This document shows, piece after piece, positions 27,799-36,129 of a stretch of DNA of 64,000 nt (position 1 is its first letter; each line of letters opens with the position of its first letter). The translations under genes were made by a program, and so were the position numbers. The DNA lies in the NCBI GenBank assembly GCA_025964675.1, contig JAOPYI010000115.1, positions 25,221-89,220 of the forward strand, given 5' to 3'. The notes beneath the pieces are model-generated. The model was not told where the DNA came from, did no database searches, and saw nothing but the letters and a program-made list of their open reading frames with translations. This DNA comes from Sphaerisporangium sp. (GTDB lineage: Bacteria; Actinomycetota; Actinomycetes; Streptosporangiales; Streptosporangiaceae).

Positions 27799-29771
27799 CG
27801 CTCCTGGACGGCGTGGGCCAGGCGGACGGCGTACCTTCCTCCCGGGATGTGGGACGCGAGCTTGCCCAGGGAGGAGCGTCTGGCGGACAGCATGCCCGGC
27901 TCTCCCGCCGCCTGGATCCTCGCCCGCCCGCCCCGTGCCATCTCCAGGACGAACCGCAGATCGATCTCCTTGCCGTCGACCCGCAGACGTGGCGTCCAGA
28001 GCCCAGGGCCGATGTTTCCCTCGCCGGGAAACCGGCGTACGGGAACCTTCGCGACAAGCTGGCCAGGGAAACGGCCCGGCACGCCGGGTTCGACGAGCGC
28101 GGGCACGGCGATGACCCGGCCACGGCTCGCGATCTGCCGCAGCACCAGCTCGGCCGGGGGCCCGCCGCTCGGCGGGACGTACGGAACGGGCAGCACGACG
28201 AACACGTGCCCCTCCCGGTGGGTGACGGAGGCCCCGGGCGAGACGAGCACGATCGACTCGGAGAACGACCGCGGCTCCACGCAGACGCTCAGCTCCCGCT
28301 GGTCCGACCAGCAGGGAACGACGAGCCTGGGCGGCCGGCCGGCCAGCACGCCGACGCAGCTCAGCTGGGCGCCGCGATGTCCGGCGACGCGGGCGCGGGC
28401 CTGCTGCACCCCGCTGTGCATGCGGACGTGCACCTCCCACTCGCCCGGACGCAGAGGACGGCCGAGCGCGGCGGTGGTCACGTCCAGGCTGGCCCGTCCC
28501 ACGGCCCACACGCGCACCCGATCGCCCTCCTGCGACCGGCACACCTCGCCGGACACGGGGATGAAGAAGATCAGGCCGTTGTCCATGTGGCGGATGTAGA
28601 CCTCCATCCGCGCCCGGGCGACGGCCTCGGTCACGTCGGCCAGCGGCGGCGGCAGGACGAGACCCTCGATCGGCGGCGCCCAGAGGAGGCGGTCACCCTC
28701 GGCCTTGAAGGTCATGGGCGTCCCGCCCGCGTCGACCATCTCCACCGCGAGGTCCATGATCAGCGTGTCCTCGTCCCAGCGCACGTCACGGAGCTCGGCA
28801 CGCACGGACGTACCCCTGGAAGCCTCGCTGAGGGCCATCAGACGTCCCAGTTCACCGGATCTGACCAGAACCGCCCGGGCACGCAGATGGACCGGCAGAT
28901 GCCGGTCCAGGTCCTCGGGGAACCGTTCCAGGGTCAGCTCGCGCAGCACGGACAGGAGCGCCGCGCGCTGGTCCGGCCGCGCGGAGAGCAGGCGGCGCCC
29001 GCCCAGCATGCGCAGCACGCCCGTGCGGAACCAGTGGGCGTACAGCCGGTCCCGCTGCTCTCCCGGGTCGCTGTGAGCGTCGATGATGTCGAGGATCGCC
29101 CGGATCCCGGCGGCGTGGGCGCCCGGATCCACCGGGCCTTCCGGCACGGGGCCCACGTGGCAGCAGATGTGGTCGGCGAGGATCGCGATGACCTTGGCGG
29201 TCAGGTACGCCTCGACGACGAAGGCCTGCTCCGACAGCTCGGGTTCGATGTCGGAGAAGCGGATCTCACGCGTGTCGAGAAAGGCGCGGCGGAACAGCTT
29301 GTGCGCCGTCGGCAGCCCCAGCAGGCGGTCGCGGAGCACGTCGGCCCGCTCCCGGTTGCGGGTGAAGGCCCTCGGCGGCGGGTTGTCTCCGCGTACGAGC
29401 CGGCCGATCAGCACGTCGGCGTCGGTCTCCACGGCGGTGCGGTACATCATTTCGAGCGCGACGCGCTCCAGCCGATCACGCTGGCCGAGCAGGTAGACGT
29501 ACTCGCCCCGCGCCACGGCGAGGCCCACGTTGCGACCGCGCGCCGGCGAGCCGGTGTGCTCGAGGTGCAGGACCCTGACGTTGGGCCGGACGGCGGCGAC
29601 GGCGTCGAGGCGTTCCCTCGTGCCGTCCCCTGACCTGTCGTCCGCGAAGATCACTTCGTAATCGTCCGACGGCATGGACTGCTCCAGGAGCGAACGCACG
29701 CACGCGTCGAACGCGTCATCGTCCGTGCCCGGCTCCGATACCGGCACCACCACGCTGACCTTGACACCCAT
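27771..29771 (-). CDS. Glycosyltransferase family 2 protein
   Basis: 666 residues. N-terminal GT-A domain: KVSVVVPVSEPGTDD at residue 4, then FADDRSGDGTRERLD and GSPARGRNVGLAVARGEYVYLLGQRDRLE. The usual DxD motif at the end of that strand reads QRD, so metal binding there may be altered. The middle is helical, and residues ~330-640 hold beta-rich repeats like those of actinobacterial teichoic-acid-type GT2 enzymes. No membrane helix. It probably glycosylates a cell-envelope polymer, but no acceptor can be named. The start is an ATG without an obvious ribosome-binding site. Confidence 0.85.
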   Translation of the reverse strand: MGVKVSVVVPVSEPGTDDDAFDACVRSLLEQSMPSDDYEVIFADDRSGDGTRERLDAVAAVRPNVRVLHLEHTGSPARGRNVGLAVARGEYVYLLGQRDRLERVALEMMYRTAVETDADVLIGRLVRGDNPPPRAFTRNRERADVLRDRLLGLPTAHKLFRRAFLDTREIRFSDIEPELSEQAFVVEAYLTAKVIAILADHICCHVGPVPEGPVDPGAHAAGIRAILDIIDAHSDPGEQRDRLYAHWFRTGVLRMLGGRRLLSARPDQRAALLSVLRELTLERFPEDLDRHLPVHLRARAVLVRSGELGRLMALSEASRGTSVRAELRDVRWDEDTLIMDLAVEMVDAGGTPMTFKAEGDRLLWAPPIEGLVLPPPLADVTEAVARARMEVYIRHMDNGLIFFIPVSGEVCRSQEGDRVRVWAVGRASLDVTTAALGRPLRPGEWEVHVRMHSGVQQARARVAGHRGAQLSCVGVLAGRPPRLVVPCWSDQRELSVCVEPRSFSESIVLVSPGASVTHREGHVFVVLPVPYVPPSGGPPAELVLRQIASRGRVIAVPALVEPGVPGRFPGQLVAKVPVRRFPGEGNIGPGLWTPRLRVDGKEIDLRFVLEMARGGRARIQAAGEPGMLSARRSSLGKLASHIPGGRYAVRLAHAVQERYLPSTPSK

Positions 29772-29855
29772 GTGGGCCAGCGTGCGACGGGCACCGCTGT
29801 AACGGCATCAGACTTGCCGAAACGTCGAACAACCCTGACTAAGAGTTCGCGCTGA

Positions 29856-30593
29856 TCAGTACCAGCCGCTGGCCTGGGAATGGGCCCAGGCGCCACACGG
29901 GGAGTTGTAGCGTGCCGCGATGTAGCCGAGACCCCAGGCGATCTGGGTCGCGGCGCTGACCTGCCAGTCGCCGCCCGCGCTCGCCATCTTGCTGCCGGGC
30001 AGGGCCTGTGGGATGCCGTAGGCGCCGCTGCTGCGGTTCATCGCCCGCTCGTTCCAGTGGCTCTCCCGGTCCCAGAGCTTCTCAAGGCAGCCCCACTCGC
30101 CGCCCCAGCCGCGCGCGGAGGCCATCTTCTGGCCGAGCGCCTTGTTGCTGCCGGGGTTCGGCTGGGAGCCGGGCGGGAACGCGTGGGGGGTGAAGCCGTT
30201 GCCTCCGGGCGCCTTCTTGACGATCTTCACCGGGTCCCAGCCGGAAGCGTCCCTCTGACGGGCGTGCTTGATGTCGTACGCCCGCTGGGCCTGTGCGGCG
30301 ACGACCTTCAGCGCGTCGTTCTCGGGGTCGGACGCGAACGGGTCGTTCAGCCCTCGGGAGAGGTCGTTGAGGGTGAGCGGCGTGGCGACCGCCGCTTCGT
30401 TCTCTTTCATGGTCTTGACGACGAACACGCCGAGCGCGGCGACCAGCGCGACGGAGACGCCGACGCCAATGACGCGCTTGGGGGTCAGCCACGACGAGCG
30501 TGCGGATCTCGGACGAGCGCGACCACGCGGCGACGGGGCGTTCTCGTCGTCCCGCCTGCTTCGCCTGTCCTGTAACTGCTGACCTGAGCTCAC
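29856..30593 (-). CDS. Secreted lytic transglycosylase-like protein
   Basis: 245 residues. A short basic Arg-rich N-terminus is followed by a membrane helix or uncleaved signal (about residues 40-60, VIGVGVSVALVAALGVFVV), then a helical spacer and the C-terminal muralytic domain. That domain carries CLEKLWDRESHWNERAMN (catalytic Glu) and GAYGIPQALPGSKMA...TQIAWGLGYIAARYNSPCGAW, the layout of actinobacterial transglycosylase-like/aggregation-promoting-factor proteins. It should cut peptidoglycan glycan strands. A CRP-type palindrome lies 109 bp upstream. Confidence 0.85.
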   Translation of the reverse strand: MSSGQQLQDRRSRRDDENAPSPRGRARPRSARSSWLTPKRVIGVGVSVALVAALGVFVVKTMKENEAAVATPLTLNDLSRGLNDPFASDPENDALKVVAAQAQRAYDIKHARQRDASGWDPVKIVKKAPGGNGFTPHAFPPGSQPNPGSNKALGQKMASARGWGGEWGCLEKLWDRESHWNERAMNRSSGAYGIPQALPGSKMASAGGDWQVSAATQIAWGLGYIAARYNSPCGAWAHSQASGWY

Positions 30594-30701
30594 GGCCTAT
30601 GAGCTTGCCGTGACATAGGGGGTGGTTCGCAACCCAAACGTGGAAGTTTTTTGACGGTTACATGACCGAACCCGTGGGTAACGTGCGCATTCTTGGCTGA
30701 A

Positions 30702-30717
30702 TGTGATTTACGTCACA
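30702..30717. promoter_or_regulatory. CRP-like binding site
   Basis: TGTGA-TTTACG-TCACA matches the TGTGA-N6-TCACA consensus of cAMP receptor proteins at all ten conserved bases. It is 109 bp before the lytic enzyme gene and 257 bp before the response regulator gene. Confidence 0.65.
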
Positions 30718-30919
30718 CAGGGGTTTCGCGGTCCGCCCTCCGGACCCCCGCACCGGAGGGCGGCGGGGCGGCGAACCGCCCTCGAGCCGCATCCGCGGAC
30801 GAGGCTCGGCTCCCCCGGCCCTGCGGGCCGATACGAACCTGCGGGTGGCTCGGGGGGACGAGATCCGGTACGGACTCCCTCAGGGTCCTTACTTACTGTC
30901 GGGTTTCCATGGGCGCGAG

Positions 30920-30935
30920 GTCACAGTTCTGTGAC
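30920..30935. promoter_or_regulatory. AfsQ1-like autoregulatory site
   Basis: GTCAC-AGTTCT-GTGAC is a perfect palindrome and also fits GTnAC-N6-GTnAC, the Streptomyces AfsQ1 consensus as recalled. It ends 38 nt before the regulator start. Confidence 0.6.
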
Positions 30936-30973
30936 ACAGAAGGGGATAACGGACTTTCGGCCATACTGTGCGG

Positions 30974-31648
30974 GTGGCCGGCATCCTCCTCGTCGAAGAC
31001 GATCCCTCCGTTCGGACGGGCCTAGAGCTGGCACTCACACGACAGGGTCACTCCGTCACCGCGTACGCGACCGGCGAGGAGGCGCTCGACCATGTGCGTG
31101 CCCGCCGGCCCGAAATCGTCATCCTGGACGTCATGCTGCCCGGAATCGACGGTGTGGAGGTGTGCCGCCGCATCCGCAGGCTCGACTCCCTGCCGATCAT
31201 CCTGCTCACCGCCCGTGGCGACGACCTGGACATAGTGGTGGGGCTGGAGGCGGGCGCGGACGACTACGTGGTCAAGCCCGTGGAGCCGCGCGTGCTCGAC
31301 GCCCGCATCCGGGCCGTCCTGCGCCGCCTGGAGTCCGCCTCAGCGGACCGCATCAGCTTCGGCGACCTGGTGATCGACCGGGGGGCGCTGAAGGTCACCC
31401 TGGCCAACCGCGAGATCCACCTCACGCCCACCGAGCTGCGGCTGCTGCTCGAGCTCGTCCGGCACCCGGGGCAGGTGCTCAACCGCCGCTACCTTCTGCG
31501 CGCGGTGTGGGACCACAACCACGTGGCCGACTCCCGTCTCGTGGACGCCTGCGTGCAGCGCATCCGCGCCAAGATCGAGCCTGTCCCGGCCGAGCCGGTG
31601 TTCATCCACACCGTGCGCGGCTTCGGGTACCGCTTCAGCCCGCCGTGA
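30974..31648 (+). CDS. OmpR-family response regulator, AfsQ1-like
   Basis: 224 residues. Receiver domain with the acidic pocket EDD near residue 8, phospho-acceptor D52 (VILDVMLPGIDG), LLTAR and the K in VVKPVEPRVLDARIRA. The C-terminal winged helix has ITLTPTELRLLLEL-type recognition and ends HTVRGFGYRFSP. The whole sequence closely resembles my recollection of S. coelicolor AfsQ1. GTG 30974 is preferred (CATACT 6 nt upstream; yields an AfsQ1-length N-terminus); GTG 30968 is the alternative. The stop overlaps the kinase GTG. Confidence 0.9.
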   Translation: MAGILLVEDDPSVRTGLELALTRQGHSVTAYATGEEALDHVRARRPEIVILDVMLPGIDGVEVCRRIRRLDSLPIILLTARGDDLDIVVGLEAGADDYVVKPVEPRVLDARIRAVLRRLESASADRISFGDLVIDRGALKVTLANREIHLTPTELRLLLELVRHPGQVLNRRYLLRAVWDHNHVADSRLVDACVQRIRAKIEPVPAEPVFIHTVRGFGYRFSPP

Positions 31649-33084
31649 GCCTCGGCCGCCGTCGTCCCACCGGACTGCGCGGCCGGCTGGTCATCACCTT
31701 CATCCTCGTGGCGGTGACCGCCTCGGCCTTGGTCGCGGGCATCGGCTACCAGCTCGTCCGCCGCGCCCTGCTGGACCGCGTGGAGAACAGCGCCACGGTC
31801 GACGTCCGTGACGTCCTCCAGCGGATCTCGCTGCCCATCGGCACCAGCGACCTTCTCTGGCCGACCGACGCGGTGGTCACGGAGAGCGACCTCAACAGCC
31901 TGACCGAATCCCTCGGGGGCCCGGACCGGCAGGTGATCCTGAAGTACGGCGACCAGGAGCGGCTGAGCACCGGCACGAGCCTCGGCCTCGCCGACGTGCC
32001 GGCCGAGCTGCGCAGGCAGGCGGCGTCGCGCGTGGTCCGCCAGCGGCTGCTGATCAGGGAGGAGCCCTGGCTGCTGGTCGCCACCCAGGTCCACCGGCTG
32101 ACCCGTACCGGCGCGGTCCGGCCGACGGGCATGACCGTCTTCGTGTTCGTCAACCTGAAGGAGGAGGACGGGGTCCTCGCGCGCCTGCGCACCGCCCTCG
32201 CCCAGGCCTCGGGGATCACGCTGGCGATAGCGCTCACCGTGGCGCTCGTGTCCGCGCGCAGCGTCCTGCTCCCGGTGCGCAGGCTCGGGGACGCCGCGCG
32301 CGCCCTGGGCGCCGGACGCCTGGACACCCGTCTCCCCGTGCACGGACGCGACGAGCTGGCCGGACTGAGCGCGACGTTCAACGACACCGCCTCCGCCCTT
32401 GAGCAGACCGTGTCCGAGCTGCGCGCCCTCGAGGCCATGTCCCGGCGATTCGTGGCCGACGTCTCCCACGAGCTGCGCACACCTCTCACGGCGATGACGG
32501 CCGTGACCGACATGCTGAGCGAGGAGGCGGAGCGCCTTCCTCCGGACACCGGCAAGGCGGTGCACCTCGTGGTCCGCGAGATCAGGCGGCTGAGGGTGCT
32601 GGTGGAGGCCCTCATCGAGGCGAGCAGGCTCGACTCGGGTGTCGCCGTGCTGACCAGGGAGAACGTCGACGTCGGCGTGGCACTGGCCGACTGCCTCGAG
32701 ATACGGGGATGGACCGGGCGTGTACGCCTGGACGTCGCGCGCGACCTGTCGTTCTCCCTCGACCCCCGGCGCTTCGACGTGATCGTCGCCAACCTGATGG
32801 GCAACGCCCTGGACCACGGCGCGCCCCCGGTGACCGTGACCGCGCGCGCCCTTCGCAGCGGCCTGGAGGTGCAGGTGCGCGACCGGGGCAAGGGCATCCC
32901 CCAGCACGACCTCCCCCACGTCTTCGAGCGGTTCTACAAGGTCGGCGCGGGGCGGGCGCGCAGCGAGGGGAGCGGGCTCGGCCTCGCCATCGCCAAGGCC
33001 AACGCCGAGTTGCACGGCGGCACCATAAGGGTGGATCTGTGCGACCCCGGAACCCGGTTCACCCTTTGGATACCGCACGCATGA
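31645..33084 (+). CDS. Sensor histidine kinase, AfsQ2-like
   Basis: 479 residues. Two membrane helices (about residues 14-36 and 185-205) flank an extracytoplasmic sensor domain. A HAMP domain follows (ARSVLLPVRRLGDAARALGAGRLDTRL), then a HisKA domain with H275 in DVSHELRTPL, and an ATPase domain with N, G1 and G2 boxes (NLMGNALDHG, DRGKGIP, GSGLGLAIAKA). The GTG at 31645 overlaps the regulator stop by 4 nt and the stop overlaps the lipoprotein ATG by 4 nt, so the three genes form one coupled operon. Confidence 0.92.
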   Translation: MSLGRRRPTGLRGRLVITFILVAVTASALVAGIGYQLVRRALLDRVENSATVDVRDVLQRISLPIGTSDLLWPTDAVVTESDLNSLTESLGGPDRQVILKYGDQERLSTGTSLGLADVPAELRRQAASRVVRQRLLIREEPWLLVATQVHRLTRTGAVRPTGMTVFVFVNLKEEDGVLARLRTALAQASGITLAIALTVALVSARSVLLPVRRLGDAARALGAGRLDTRLPVHGRDELAGLSATFNDTASALEQTVSELRALEAMSRRFVADVSHELRTPLTAMTAVTDMLSEEAERLPPDTGKAVHLVVREIRRLRVLVEALIEASRLDSGVAVLTRENVDVGVALADCLEIRGWTGRVRLDVARDLSFSLDPRRFDVIVANLMGNALDHGAPPVTVTARALRSGLEVQVRDRGKGIPQHDLPHVFERFYKVGAGRARSEGSGLGLAIAKANAELHGGTIRVDLCDPGTRFTLWIPHA

Positions 33085-33635
33085 GAGCTCGTGGAAGCGT
33101 CCTCGGCCTGGCCCTGGTCCTGACCCTGGCGGGGACGGCGGCGTGCGGCGTGGACCCGACGGGGGTCATCGACGCCGGACCCGCGCCGGTGATAAGCGCC
33201 AAGGGAGCGCTCGCGAACGTCTACCTGCTCCGTGATGGGCGCCTCGCGTCCAAGCAGGTCGCCACCGCGTCCAACGCCGTACAGGACGTCATCAGCGCTC
33301 TGTTCGAGGTGAGCAAACGGTCAGGCGACGGCCTCGGGTCGGCTCTGAAGGTGGTCCGGCTGGAGCAGAGCGTGCTCGGGCGGTACGGCGTCGACAGCGG
33401 CGTGCGCAACGACCCGGAGAACCCCGTGGGCCTGCGGCTCCACGTGATAGTGAACGGCCCGGGCAGGCTCGGGAGAACGGCGATGGCCCAGATCACCTGC
33501 ACAGCGCGGCTGCGCGAGGAGATCTGGGCCGTGAAGATCACTCAGACGACGGCCAAGGGGCCGATGGCGCTGGGAGAGCACACCTGCCGGGAATACCACG
33601 ACCTCGCCGCGGCAGGCGTGAACCTCCCACCGTGA
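33081..33635 (+). CDS. Lipoprotein of the AfsQ-like operon
   Basis: 184 residues. The N-terminal signal (MRARGSVLGLALVLTLAG) ends in a lipobox, GTAAC, with the modified Cys at about residue 23. The mature part is a single small domain with VYLLRDGRLASK and VQDVISALFE segments, reminiscent of GerMN-like folds, but I cannot confirm that. A lipoprotein after a response regulator and kinase is also seen in the Streptomyces afsQ and cse operons, where CseA restrains signalling; a similar sensory role is inferred. Confidence 0.8.
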   Translation: MRARGSVLGLALVLTLAGTAACGVDPTGVIDAGPAPVISAKGALANVYLLRDGRLASKQVATASNAVQDVISALFEVSKRSGDGLGSALKVVRLEQSVLGRYGVDSGVRNDPENPVGLRLHVIVNGPGRLGRTAMAQITCTARLREEIWAVKITQTTAKGPMALGEHTCREYHDLAAAGVNLPP

Positions 33636-33637
33636 GG

Positions 33638-34972
33638 TCAGGGCGTGATGTCCTCCAGCATCTCGGTCACCAGGGCGGCGATCGGCGAGCGCTCGGACCG
33701 CGTAAGCGTGACGTGGGCGAACAGCGGATGCCCCTTGAGCTTCTCGACCACGGCTACCACGCCGTCGTGCCGTCCGACCCTGAGGTTGTCGCGCTGGGCG
33801 ATGTCATGGGTGAGGACGACGCGGGAGTTGGCGCCGATGCGCGAGAGCACGGTCAGCAGCACGCCGCGCTCCAGCGACTGCGCCTCGTCCACGATCACGA
33901 AGGCGTCGTGCAGGGAGCGGCCCCGGATGTGCGTAAGAGGCAGCACCTCCAGCATGCCCCGTTCGAGGACCTCCTCGATCACCTCGGGCGTGGTGACGGC
34001 GCCGAGGGTGTCGTACACGGCCTGGGCCCAGGGGCCCATCTTCTCGTTCTCCGAGCCCGGGAGGTAGCCCAGCTCCTGGCCGCCCACCGCGTAGAGCGGG
34101 CGGAAGACGATGACCTTGCGGTGCTGGCGGCGCTCAAGCACGGCCTCGAGGCCCGCGCACAGGGCGAGCGCGGACTTGCCCGTGCCCGCGCGGCCTCCGA
34201 GCGAGACGATGCCGACCTCGGGGTCCATGAGCAGGTCGAGGGCGATGCGCTGCTCGGCGGAGCGGCCGTGCAGGCCGAACACCTCGCGGTCGCCGCGTAC
34301 GAGCCGGACGGACTTGTCGGGCAGCACCCGCCCGAGCGCGGAGCCCCTGCTGGACAGCAGGCGCAGGCCGGTGTGCGTGGGAAGCTCGCGTGCCTCTTCC
34401 AGGTCGAGCTTGCTGTGCTCGAAGAGCGACTCGACGTCCTCCGTGGTCACCTGGAGCTCGGACATGCCCGTCCAGCCCGACTCCACCACGAGATCGGCGC
34501 GGTATTCCTCCGCGGCGAGCCCGATGGAGGCGGCCTTGACCCGCATGGGAAGGTCCTTGGACACCAGCACGACGTCGCATCCCTCGGCGGCCAGAGACCG
34601 GGCGACGGTGAGGATGCGGGTGTCGTTGTCGCCGAGCCGGAAGCCGGCCGGCAGGATCGCGGGGTCGCTGTGGTTGAGCTCAACCCTGATGGTGCCCTGG
34701 CCTATCGGCATGGGCTCGTCCAGCCTGCCGTATTCCACCCTTAGCTCGTCGAGGAAGCGCAGCGCCTTCCGGGCGAAGTAACCAAGCTCAGGATGGTGGC
34801 GCTTGGCCTCCAACTCGGTGATGACCACGATCGGTAGAACAACCTCGTGCTCGGCGAAGCGGCTCATCGCCGCAGGGTCGGCTAGAAGGACAGACGTGTC
34901 CACAATGTAGGTACGCCTGGATGGCGTCTGGCTACTGGAGGTTGTGGACGGGTTGCTCGAGGACACTGCCAC
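33638..34972 (-). CDS. PIN domain and PhoH-like ATPase fusion
   Basis: 444 residues. An N-terminal PIN domain (about residues 20-150) has the acidic residues [19 protein letters not shown] and [10 protein letters not shown] PhoH ATPase follows (about 225-440) with Walker [15 protein letters not shown] and Walker [11 protein letters not shown]. In mycobacteria the equivalent PhoH2 (Rv1095) is a sequence-dependent RNA helicase and RNase; the same activity is likely. GTG 34972 is preceded by GGGGGAG. It converges on the lipoprotein gene with a 2-nt gap. Confidence 0.93.
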   Translation of the reverse strand: MAVSSSNPSTTSSSQTPSRRTYIVDTSVLLADPAAMSRFAEHEVVLPIVVITELEAKRHHPELGYFARKALRFLDELRVEYGRLDEPMPIGQGTIRVELNHSDPAILPAGFRLGDNDTRILTVARSLAAEGCDVVLVSKDLPMRVKAASIGLAAEEYRADLVVESGWTGMSELQVTTEDVESLFEHSKLDLEEARELPTHTGLRLLSSRGSALGRVLPDKSVRLVRGDREVFGLHGRSAEQRIALDLLMDPEVGIVSLGGRAGTGKSALALCAGLEAVLERRQHRKVIVFRPLYAVGGQELGYLPGSENEKMGPWAQAVYDTLGAVTTPEVIEEVLERGMLEVLPLTHIRGRSLHDAFVIVDEAQSLERGVLLTVLSRIGANSRVVLTHDIAQRDNLRVGRHDGVVAVVEKLKGHPLFAHVTLTRSERSPIAALVTEMLEDITP

Positions 34973-35119
34973 GCGTTCTCCCCCGGGCGCCAGGAGTAAG
35001 CGCCCTGACAGATGAGGTGGTGAACGGACCGGGCCCGGTGTTGCGCCCCCACCTGCGCGAGGCGAAGCCGGATCCCGGCCCTCCTCGTCGAAAGGCGACG
35101 CAAGGGCGGACCCTCTCCC

Positions 35120-35147
35120 GTAGTAGGCCGTATGGACTGCCTACTAC
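35120..35147. other. 9-bp inverted repeat upstream of phoH
   Basis: GTAGTAGGC (35120-35128) and GCCTACTAC (35139-35147) are perfectly complementary across 10 nt. It lies about 150 nt before the PIN-PhoH start, in the 246-bp gap. It could be an operator or a second terminator; neither is settled. Confidence 0.4.
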
Positions 35148-35166
35148 TTAAGGTACGTCGTGTATT

Positions 35167-35203
35167 CCCCCTACCCAACAGCTCAAGCAGGGCTGATAGG
35201 GGG
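35167..35203 (-). terminator. Terminator downstream of the prenyltransferase
   Basis: CCCCCTA (35167-35173) pairs with TAGGGGG (35197-35203), with an inner CAGC/GCTG pairing, 16 nt past the stop of the minus-strand gene. Confidence 0.5.
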
Positions 35204-35218
35204 TGTTCACGGGGTGTT

Positions 35219-35980
35219 TCAGTTTCCGTACCGTCGGTTGCGCGCGGCGTAGGCCCGCAGCGCCCGCAAGAAGTCGACCCTGCGGAAGTCAGGCCAGTAG
35301 GCCTCGCAGAAGTAGAACTCGGAGTGGGCGCTCTGCCAGAGCAGGAATCCGGAGAGTCGCTGCTCTCCCGAGGTCCGGATGAGAAGATCCGGGTCGGGGA
35401 GGCCGCGCGTGTAGAGATGCTCCGCGATGTGCTCCACATCGAGGACCTCGACGAGCTCCTCGATGCTCGCGCCCTTGCTGGCATGCTCCTGGAGGAGGGA
35501 GCGCACCGCATCAGCGATCTCACGTCTTCCTCCATACCCAACTGCCACGTTCACAATCAGCCCAGGTCGGGGTGATGTGACTTCTTTGGCGTCTTTGAGG
35601 ATTCTGGCCGTGCGATCGGGCAAAAGGTCCAATGCGCCCATGGGGTTGACCCGCCATCCCCCGGCGACCAGACCTTGCACCGTGTCCTCGATGATCTCCA
35701 TCAGCGGGTCGAGCTCTTCCTTGGGGCGGGAGAGGTTGTCACTCGAGAGCAACCAAACAGTGACGATCTCAACGCCCGCCTCGCGGCACCACTCCAGCAG
35801 CTCGGAGATCTTGTCGGCGCCCTTCTGGTGGCCGTGGGTCACGTCGCGTAGACCCATGGCCCGCGCCCAGCGGCGGTTCCCGTCGACGATGACGCCCACG
35901 TGCCGGGGTATCTGGTCGGCGGACAGCTTCATCCCGAGCCGGCGCTCGTAGAGCCGGTACACGAGATCGCGCACGTCCAT
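35219..35980 (-). CDS. uppS: Isoprenyl transferase (cis-prenyl diphosphate synthase)
   Basis: 253 residues. The catalytic motif HVGVIVDGNRRWARAMG has Asp33, followed by THGHQKGADKISELLEWC and the C-terminal RTSGEQRLSGFLLWQSAHSEFYF with the Mg2+-binding Glu region. It condenses IPP in cis to make polyprenyl diphosphate for envelope lipid carriers. Product length cannot be told: mycobacteria have a short-chain Z-FPP synthase at this locus (Rv1086) and a decaprenyl enzyme elsewhere. ATG 35980 follows GGGGAGG by 5 nt. The frame is open upstream to 36238, but that part is not family-like. Confidence 0.92.
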   Translation of the reverse strand: MDVRDLVYRLYERRLGMKLSADQIPRHVGVIVDGNRRWARAMGLRDVTHGHQKGADKISELLEWCREAGVEIVTVWLLSSDNLSRPKEELDPLMEIIEDTVQGLVAGGWRVNPMGALDLLPDRTARILKDAKEVTSPRPGLIVNVAVGYGGRREIADAVRSLLQEHASKGASIEELVEVLDVEHIAEHLYTRGLPDPDLLIRTSGEQRLSGFLLWQSAHSEFYFCEAYWPDFRRVDFLRALRAYAARNRRYGN

Positions 35981-36129
35981 GGAGACCTCCCCTTCGCCGC
36001 CCGTCGCTTCAGGGCGTTGACAACACGCAATTATCACGTGCCCGGGCGCTTGCCCGCCCCATGCTTCGGTTGCTGTTCGGTCCCGGCAGGAGGAACGTGA
36101 TATAAGATCCCAAACCTCCCGCCGGACCC

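Larger units (their letters stand above)
30594..30973. other. Regulatory intergenic region of 380 bp
   Basis: Divergent region between the lytic enzyme and the AfsQ-like operon. It holds a CRP-like box (30702-30717), an AfsQ1-like box (30920-30935) and a GTTAC/GTAAC inverted repeat (about 30657-30682). I looked for a c-di-AMP (ydaO-type) riboswitch ahead of the lytic gene and did not see one. The open frame here in phase with the histidine kinase is Pro/Arg-rich and looks non-coding. Confidence 0.6.

Noticed and set aside
30594..30720. Possible c-di-AMP (ydaO-type) riboswitch before the lytic enzyme
   Set aside because: Expected because such enzymes often have one, but I could not find its conserved stems; only the CRP-like box stands out.
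30703..31644. Frame in phase with the histidine kinase, running back over the response regulator
   Set aside because: Pro/Arg-rich, overlaps the response regulator in another frame and has no kinase-like sequence; the GTGA overlap at 31645 gives the natural start.
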